NCBI GenBank assembly: GCA_902461995.1
Contig: CABQAA010000055.1
Location: 1 to 9,511, forward strand
Length of the DNA: 9,511 nt
From: an uncultured Oscillospiraceae bacterium
GTDB lineage: Bacteria; Bacillota; Clostridia; Oscillospirales; Acutalibacteraceae
Direction: 5' to 3'
The notes below the pieces were generated by a model, which saw only the letters and a list, made by a program, of their open reading frames with translations, was not told where the DNA came from and did not search any database. Below are positions 5,720 through 9,511 of this stretch, piece after piece. The translations under genes and the position numbers were made by a program. Within the stretch, counting starts at the first letter, position 1. Every line of letters begins with the position of its first letter.

Positions 5720-5836
5720 GACTCGAAGCACTCCTTTCAACTGCGGGATTGGTTTCCGCTTTTTTAGCTTGTCCTCCCGTTTCGACAACTTCCCCGGAAC
5801 TTATTGGAAGGCGGCCCTGAAAATTTTAGGGCTTTC

Positions 5837-5865
5837 TGTATAAAACGGCCTTCACTTCCATATGG
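5837..5865 (+). promoter_or_regulatory. Candidate forespore (sigma-G-like) promoter of ypeB
   Basis: TGTATA (5837-5842) and CATATGG (5859-5865), 16 nt apart, partly match the sigma-G consensus TGAATA and CATACTA. A sigma-A-like pair, CTGAAA (5817-5822) and TATAAA (5839-5844) 16 nt apart, overlaps it. The sigma-G reading is favoured only because ypeB is a forespore gene in Bacillus. This is weak. Confidence 0.25.
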
Positions 5866-5942
5866 TATAGGAGAAAAATCCAAACACGGCGGAATCTTGC
5901 ATTTCCACCCACGCATGTTTCAAAAACAGGAGGAGAGACACC

Positions 5943-7307
5943 ATGACCACCACCATCAGCCGCCGGGGACTGGTCCGCCTGATCAGCTATGCCGTGGCCC
6001 TCATTGCGGCCCTGGCGATCGCCGCAGCCAGCGGCTACGCGGCCGCCAACCGGTATCGCTCCACAATCGAATACGGCTATCAGCGCGCGCTGGGGGAACT
6101 CGGCGAGTATATCAGCAACCTCGACATCACCCTGCAAAAAGGGCGGTACGCCACGACGGAAAATCAGCTGCAGGGCCTGGCATCCAAATTGTGGCGAGAG
6201 GCTGGCAGTGCCAAAAGCTGCCTCGAGCAGCTGCCTCTGGATGGAGACGAACTGAGCGGCATCCATAAATTTTTATCCCAGGTCGGAAACTTCTGCATGT
6301 CGCTGTCCCATCGCGCGGCGGCCGGACAAGCCATCACCGACGAGGAAACCGAGACTCTCCAAAAACTGTCCGCCTATGCCAAAAACATGACCACCCGTCT
6401 CGCGGACATGGAGGCCGGGCTTTACACCGGCGCCCTTTCGTTCGGGGAGGTCACAGAGCATATGCAGGCGACGGGACTCCCCGAGGAGACAACCGACCTG
6501 CAGTCGGGCTTCCTGGAAATGGAGGAGGAGCTGGCGGACTATCCCACCATGATCTATGACGGACCTTTTTCGGATCATATTTATCAGCAAACGCCGCGGG
6601 CACTGGACGGCCAGTCGAATTTTCCCGAAAGTTACGCTCTCGAAGCTTTGAAGACACTGAGCGGGGTCAAAGAGATTCAAGCGGCCGGCGAAACGGCCGG
6701 CGGCATGCCGTGCTATCAGTTTGCCGGGGACAGTTTCACCGCGACGGTCTCCAAGCAGGGCGGCAAAGCGGTATACTTCTTAAACTCCCGTCCGCTGGGC
6801 GAGGCGGGGCTGACAGTCGAGCAGGCGCTCGAAAAAGGTGACGCCGTTATGCGGGAAGCCGGACTCGGAGATTTTGCCTACCGCTACTACAGCCTGAACA
6901 ACGGCGTCCTCGCCATCAACTATGCCGCTGTGCAGGAAGGGACCATTCTGTATCCGGACCTGATCAAAATCGGCATCGCGATGGACAACGGCCAACTGGT
7001 CAGCTACGATGCGAACGGATATCTGATGAACCATACGAACCGCATCCTGCCCTCGCCGACAGTCGGCGAGGCTGAGGCGCGCAGCCGTCTCAGCCCCCAC
7101 CTGACGGTCCAGGGAGAGGGGCGCCTCGCTCTCATCCCTACGACGCAGCAGACCGAAGCCCTGTGCTATGAATTCTCCTGCACGGGCGATCCGGGAGGCG
7201 AGGCCGAGACGCCCGACCGGGTGCTGGTCTATGTCAATGTTCAAACAGGACTGGAAGAGCAGATCCTCATCCTCATGCAGGACGACCTGGGTGTCCTCGC
7301 GATGTAA
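5943..7307 (+). CDS. ypeB: Spore germination protein YpeB
   Basis: The product is 454 residues, the usual length. A single N-terminal transmembrane segment (about 13-35) is followed by a long helical YpeB domain. It carries the near-diagnostic motif YPTMIYDGPFSDHIYQQTPR (200-219). The C-terminal half has PepSY-like repeats: the YPDLIKIGIAMDNGQLVSYD segment with ANGYLMNH (337-364), and a final strand set ending TGLEEQILILMQDDLG. YpeB lies on the forespore inner membrane side of the spore and is required for localisation and stability of the cortex-lytic enzyme SleB during germination. The start has AGGAGG 8-9 nt upstream. Unusually, sleB, normally directly upstream, is not in the window; a minus-strand small gene is there instead. 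The assignment is firm and implies a spore former. Confidence 0.95.
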   Translation: MTTTISRRGLVRLISYAVALIAALAIAAASGYAAANRYRSTIEYGYQRALGELGEYISNLDITLQKGRYATTENQLQGLASKLWREAGSAKSCLEQLPLDGDELSGIHKFLSQVGNFCMSLSHRAAAGQAITDEETETLQKLSAYAKNMTTRLADMEAGLYTGALSFGEVTEHMQATGLPEETTDLQSGFLEMEEELADYPTMIYDGPFSDHIYQQTPRALDGQSNFPESYALEALKTLSGVKEIQAAGETAGGMPCYQFAGDSFTATVSKQGGKAVYFLNSRPLGEAGLTVEQALEKGDAVMREAGLGDFAYRYYSLNNGVLAINYAAVQEGTILYPDLIKIGIAMDNGQLVSYDANGYLMNHTNRILPSPTVGEAEARSRLSPHLTVQGEGRLALIPTTQQTEALCYEFSCTGDPGGEAETPDRVLVYVNVQTGLEEQILILMQDDLGVLAM

Positions 7308-7377
7308 CACCGCCGAGCGAAACGGACACCGCCGTTTCAGATTGGATCTTTCTTATAACTCACACTACCTGTGGAAT

Positions 7378-7692
7378 TCAGAAGATCACCTGCGCCAAAT
7401 CCCGTCCGGTCCTGCCTTCCGCATCGGGATATAGGGATCCGAAGGGACAACCGCATAAGCCAAAAGACAGACGGCTGCCGCCGTCTGTCTTTTCTTTCAT
7501 TCGTCCAATGAAACATTTTACAGCACATAAAGCCGGCATGCAGTCCACACTGCCCATAGAGAACGGTACGCCAAGGTCCCCGAAGAGACTGCCGCCCATC
7601 TCCGTCGGGCCGGGACCAAAGAAAGCGTCCGATTCTCCCGCTGTCAGCGGCTGCGAACAGACAAGCATACAAAAAGTTTTGGGACCGCTCAT
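7378..7692 (-). CDS. Possible small cysteine-rich protein downstream of the MATE gene
   Basis: The open frame of 104 codons starts at an ATG preceded by a very strong ribosome binding site, AAGGAGGGG, 6 nt upstream. It lies 69 nt downstream of the MATE stop on the same strand with no terminator between. The product has seven cysteines (8, 12, 51, 56, 60, 80, 82), a Gly/Pro-rich centre (FFGPGPTEMGGSLFGDLGVP) and no recognisable domain. Against it: the frame runs through a strong hairpin with T-tracts (7462-7497, codons about 66-77), so a transcript ending there would lack a stop codon, and third-position GC is lower than in neighbours. Either the last third is not translated or the frame is chance. 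The rest of 7308-7761 has a weak hairpin (GAAACGG/CCGTTTC) soon after ypeB and nothing else clear. Confidence 0.35.
   Translation of the reverse strand: MSGPKTFCMLVCSQPLTAGESDAFFGPGPTEMGGSLFGDLGVPFSMGSVDCMPALCAVKCFIGRMKEKTDGGSRLSFGLCGCPFGSLYPDAEGRTGRDLAQVIF
7462..7497. terminator. Strong bidirectional hairpin terminator
   Basis: A perfect 14-bp stem, AAAAGACAGACGGC (7462-7475) with its complement at 7480-7493, has the tetraloop TGCC. On the plus strand it is followed by TTTTCTTTC, so it ends the ypeB transcript 155 nt after its stop. On the minus strand the stem also ends in TTTT and could stop transcription coming from the MATE side. Confidence 0.85.
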
Positions 7693-7761
7693 GGCAAACC
7701 CCTCCTTAAATTCAGAGAGCAACCCGTTTGCATATCGGACTTTGCGTCGGCTTCCCGCCGC

Positions 7762-9153
7762 TCAAATCCGTTTATTCATCCATTTCCCGCTGCGGAACCG
7801 CAGATAGGTCATCAGGAACCGCACGAGCTGGTCCGCCGCAAGGCCCAGCCAGGCTCCGAACAGCCCCAGCCCGACCGGGTAGCAGAGTACCCATCCAGCG
7901 AGCGGCCGTACCACCAAAACGCTGACGAGCGAGACCACCGCGGTGAAAACCGTGTCTCCCGCCCCCCTGAGGCAGCCGGAAAAGACCACCTGGGAAATTT
8001 GGAGAAACACCTCCACCATCATGACGGTCATGATCATCCGGCCATATGACAGAATGGCCGGATCATTTGAAAATAAGCCGAAAATCGACTGCCCCAGCGT
8101 CAGGAAGATCACCGACAGAAAACACGCGAACAGCAGGCCGCACCGCTGGCATACGTTGCCGTAAACCCGCGCGAGATCGGAGCGGCCCGTGCCGAGGCTT
8201 TGCCCCACCAGCGCGACCGACGCAACCGACAGCCCGTCCCCAAAGGAAAAGCAGATGCTCATCAGGTTCATCCCAATCTGGTGGGCGGCCATGGGAATGG
8301 TGCCGAGTCTCGCCACAATGATGGCGAAGGTCATGAAGCCGATCCGCAGAAAGGCCTGTTCCGCCAGGGTGCTCGACCCGATGTTGGCGATCGCTTTGAC
8401 CGTCGTCCGGTCGAAGCCGATCCGTTTCACTTCCCGGATGCAGATGAAGTTGTCCCGATGGAGCATGGAGAGGATGCTCATGACGCAGCCGCAGACCGAA
8501 CCGATGACGGTTGCAATCGCCGCCCCGGCTACGCCGAGGGCCGGAAAGCCGAAATGTCCGCCGATGAGCAGATAGTCGAACAGCACATTGACGGCATTTG
8601 ATACCAAGTTGGTCGTCAGAGAGATGCGGGTGTTGCCCGCGCCCCGCTGCGCGGCATTAATGACCATGGACACGACGTTGAACACCATGCCGCCCATGAT
8701 GATGCGGAAATAGGTCACGGCCGGGCCGTGGGTATCGGGCTGCGAGCCCGCCAGACGGAGAATCGGGTTGGCAAACGCCACGCACAGGGTGCTCACCACG
8801 ATCAGCAGACCTCCAGCGATCAACAGGGCCTGCATCAGCACCTTGTTCGCACTTTCCCGGTCATCTTCGCCCTTTCGTCTGGCCACAATGGCCGAGACCG
8901 CCACATTCAGCGAAATAAATACCGCGAGGCCGATGAACTTCGGCTGGGTGGTCAGCCCCACCGCGGCGATGGCGTACAGGCCGAGGGAACTGACCATGAA
9001 GGTATCCACCAGCCCCACCAGGCTGACCAAAAAGGACTCCATAATGGAGGGCCATGCCATGCGAACCGTATTCGACAGGATATCCCGGTCGGTCGGGATA
9101 TCGCCATAAACCGGACGATTTCGCAGAATCTTCTGCGCAGAAAAGAGAAACAA
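7762..9153 (-). CDS. MATE family multidrug/drug-sodium efflux transporter
   Basis: The product is 463 residues, the normal size for this twelve-helix inner membrane exporter, which uses a sodium or proton gradient to expel cationic drugs or metabolites. The first helix has AWPSIMESFLVSLVGLVDTF (33-52) with Asp50 at the conserved position. The two-fold repeat is visible: QRGAGNTRISLTTNLVSNAV (169-188) with LGVAGAAIAT in the first half, and a matching CLRGAGDTVFTAVVSLVSVL segment near the end. The C-terminus is basic. The start is a TTG at 9153 with only a weak upstream GGAAAG; no ATG or GTG in frame fits better, and the next ATG (residue 32) would remove the segment before helix 1. The substrate is unknown. 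A small ORF with a strong ribosome binding site follows on the same strand. Confidence 0.92.
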   Translation of the reverse strand: MFLFSAQKILRNRPVYGDIPTDRDILSNTVRMAWPSIMESFLVSLVGLVDTFMVSSLGLYAIAAVGLTTQPKFIGLAVFISLNVAVSAIVARRKGEDDRESANKVLMQALLIAGGLLIVVSTLCVAFANPILRLAGSQPDTHGPAVTYFRIIMGGMVFNVVSMVINAAQRGAGNTRISLTTNLVSNAVNVLFDYLLIGGHFGFPALGVAGAAIATVIGSVCGCVMSILSMLHRDNFICIREVKRIGFDRTTVKAIANIGSSTLAEQAFLRIGFMTFAIIVARLGTIPMAAHQIGMNLMSICFSFGDGLSVASVALVGQSLGTGRSDLARVYGNVCQRCGLLFACFLSVIFLTLGQSIFGLFSNDPAILSYGRMIMTVMMVEVFLQISQVVFSGCLRGAGDTVFTAVVSLVSVLVVRPLAGWVLCYPVGLGLFGAWLGLAADQLVRFLMTYLRFRSGKWMNKRI

Positions 9154-9191
9154 AGCCGCACCGTCTTTCCAATGTAAAGGGTTATGCTGTT

Positions 9192-9220
9192 AGTATACCG
9201 CCGTTTTCGTCATTCGGCAA
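9192..9220 (-). promoter_or_regulatory. Promoter of the MATE gene
   Basis: On the minus strand TTGCCG (9215-9220) and TATACT (9192-9197) are separated by 17 nt. The predicted start near 9185 gives a leader of about 30 nt before the TTG start codon. Confidence 0.6.
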
Positions 9221-9346
9221 GCCCGCCGGCAGGCGATGCCGTGCGGAACGGCCCAGCGCACTGTGAATACGGCGGCGCGGCGTATCTTAAAACCGGAGAC
9301 GGCCGGGTCGATCCAGCCGGAAAACGGCTGAAGCGCCCCTTTCAAA

Positions 9347-9425
9347 GTATAGGATGAGAACCGCTCAATTCCCGAAGCATCGCAGTCCCGACATCCACCC
9401 CGCCAGATTGATTCCCATCCTATAC
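9347..9425. repeat. 79-nt inverted repeat element in the gene-free region right of MATE
   Basis: GTATAGGATGAGAA (9347-9360) is the reverse complement of TTCCCATCCTATAC (9412-9425) except for one position. In minus-strand RNA that position becomes a G-U pair, giving a 14-bp stem around about 51 nt. A smaller hairpin (CAGCCG/CGGCTG, 9314-9330) is nearby. No known riboswitch signature or coding frame was recognised in 9221-9425. It may be a structured RNA, a miniature inverted-repeat element, or a regulatory hairpin. Confidence 0.5.
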
Positions 9426-9426
9426 A

Positions 9427-9461
9427 AAAAAGGCATCGCCGTTTTCCAGCGATGCCTTTTT
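9427..9461 (-). terminator. Rho-independent terminator of the gene entering from the right edge
   Basis: A 13-bp perfect stem (9427-9439 with 9449-9461) has a 9-nt loop. On the minus strand it ends GATGCCTTTTTTG, giving a T6 tail. The plus strand also has T5, so it can act both ways. It lies 24 nt after the stop codon at 9486-9488. Confidence 0.85.
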
Positions 9462-9465
9462 CTCG

Positions 9466-9482
9466 TTCCGGCAGTGCCGGAA
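9466..9482. repeat. 17-bp palindrome between stop codon and terminator
   Basis: TTCCGGCAGTGCCGGAA is a perfect palindrome around a central G. It lies 3 nt after the stop of the partial minus-strand gene and could be an extra hairpin ahead of the terminator, or an operator-like site. Confidence 0.5.
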
Positions 9483-9485
9483 ATT

Positions 9486-9511
9486 TTATTCGTCTTTCAG
9501 CAGGTGCTCCA
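9486..9511 (-). CDS. 3' end of an unidentified gene cut by the window edge
   Basis: The minus-strand reading from the right edge gives ...EHLLKDE followed by TAA (9486-9488). A hairpin and a strong terminator in the right orientation follow, which is the main reason to call it a gene end. Eight codons are too few to name a product. Confidence 0.55.

Noticed and set aside
7943..8601. Several plus-strand frames opposite the MATE gene
   Set aside because: They are antisense to a clear membrane transporter, lack ribosome binding sites and have low-complexity composition.
9221..9425. Riboswitch or known structured RNA upstream of the MATE gene
   Set aside because: I compared it by eye with conserved cores of cobalamin, TPP, lysine, FMN, guanidine and other classes and found no match. 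A promoter also lies between this region and the gene. A covariance search would be decisive.

Overview
The window looks like a chromosomal stretch from a spore-forming, anaerobic, fairly high-GC member of the Firmicutes (Clostridia, possibly Oscillospiraceae-like). The pointers are a YpeB germination protein, a clostridial-type rubredoxin, an XpaC-family protein, strong AGGAG-type ribosome binding sites and sigma-A-type promoters. The genus assignment is inference; no 16S or other taxonomic marker is present.

Region 1 (1-1337) is AT-rich: 25/60, 24/60 and 19/60 G+C in lines 1-60, 121-180 and 1141-1200, against 42/60 in 1681-1740 inside guaA. It holds the 3' part of a leucine-carboxyl-methyltransferase-type SAM methyltransferase, its terminator, and about 440 bp of gene-free DNA with inverted and direct repeats. 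The composition changes abruptly at the stop codon of guaA, whose 3' end is a known integration site for genomic islands. The left part is therefore probably one end of an integrated element.

Region 2 (1338-4296, all minus strand) carries a rubredoxin gene, an XpaC-family protein with a PH-like N-terminal part, a Fur-family regulator and guaA, in transcription order. The last three are closely spaced (46 and 13 nt gaps). A near-consensus promoter sits at the xpaC/fur junction, so fur-guaA can be transcribed alone or with xpaC. GuaA is only 435 residues: the ATP-pyrophosphatase and dimerisation domains are intact, but the glutamine amidotransferase domain is shortened and its catalytic triad is not recognisable.

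Region 3 (4297-5942) holds a small metal-binding cupin (plus strand, divergent from rubredoxin), a lipoprotein with a SLAP-like domain (minus) and a 58-residue glycine-rich protein (minus). Each has its own promoter or terminator signals.

Region 4 (5943-9511) has ypeB (plus) without an adjacent sleB, a bidirectional-looking terminator, a possible small cysteine-rich protein with a strong ribosome binding site, and a MATE efflux transporter (both minus, possibly one operon). It ends with about 330 bp of non-coding DNA containing a long inverted repeat and a terminator, and the last codons of a minus-strand gene cut by the window edge.

Most of the window is housekeeping. The parts most worth following up are the amidotransferase-degenerate GuaA, the guaA-linked island junction, and the small ORF downstream of the MATE gene. 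I did not recognise a convincing new multi-gene system.
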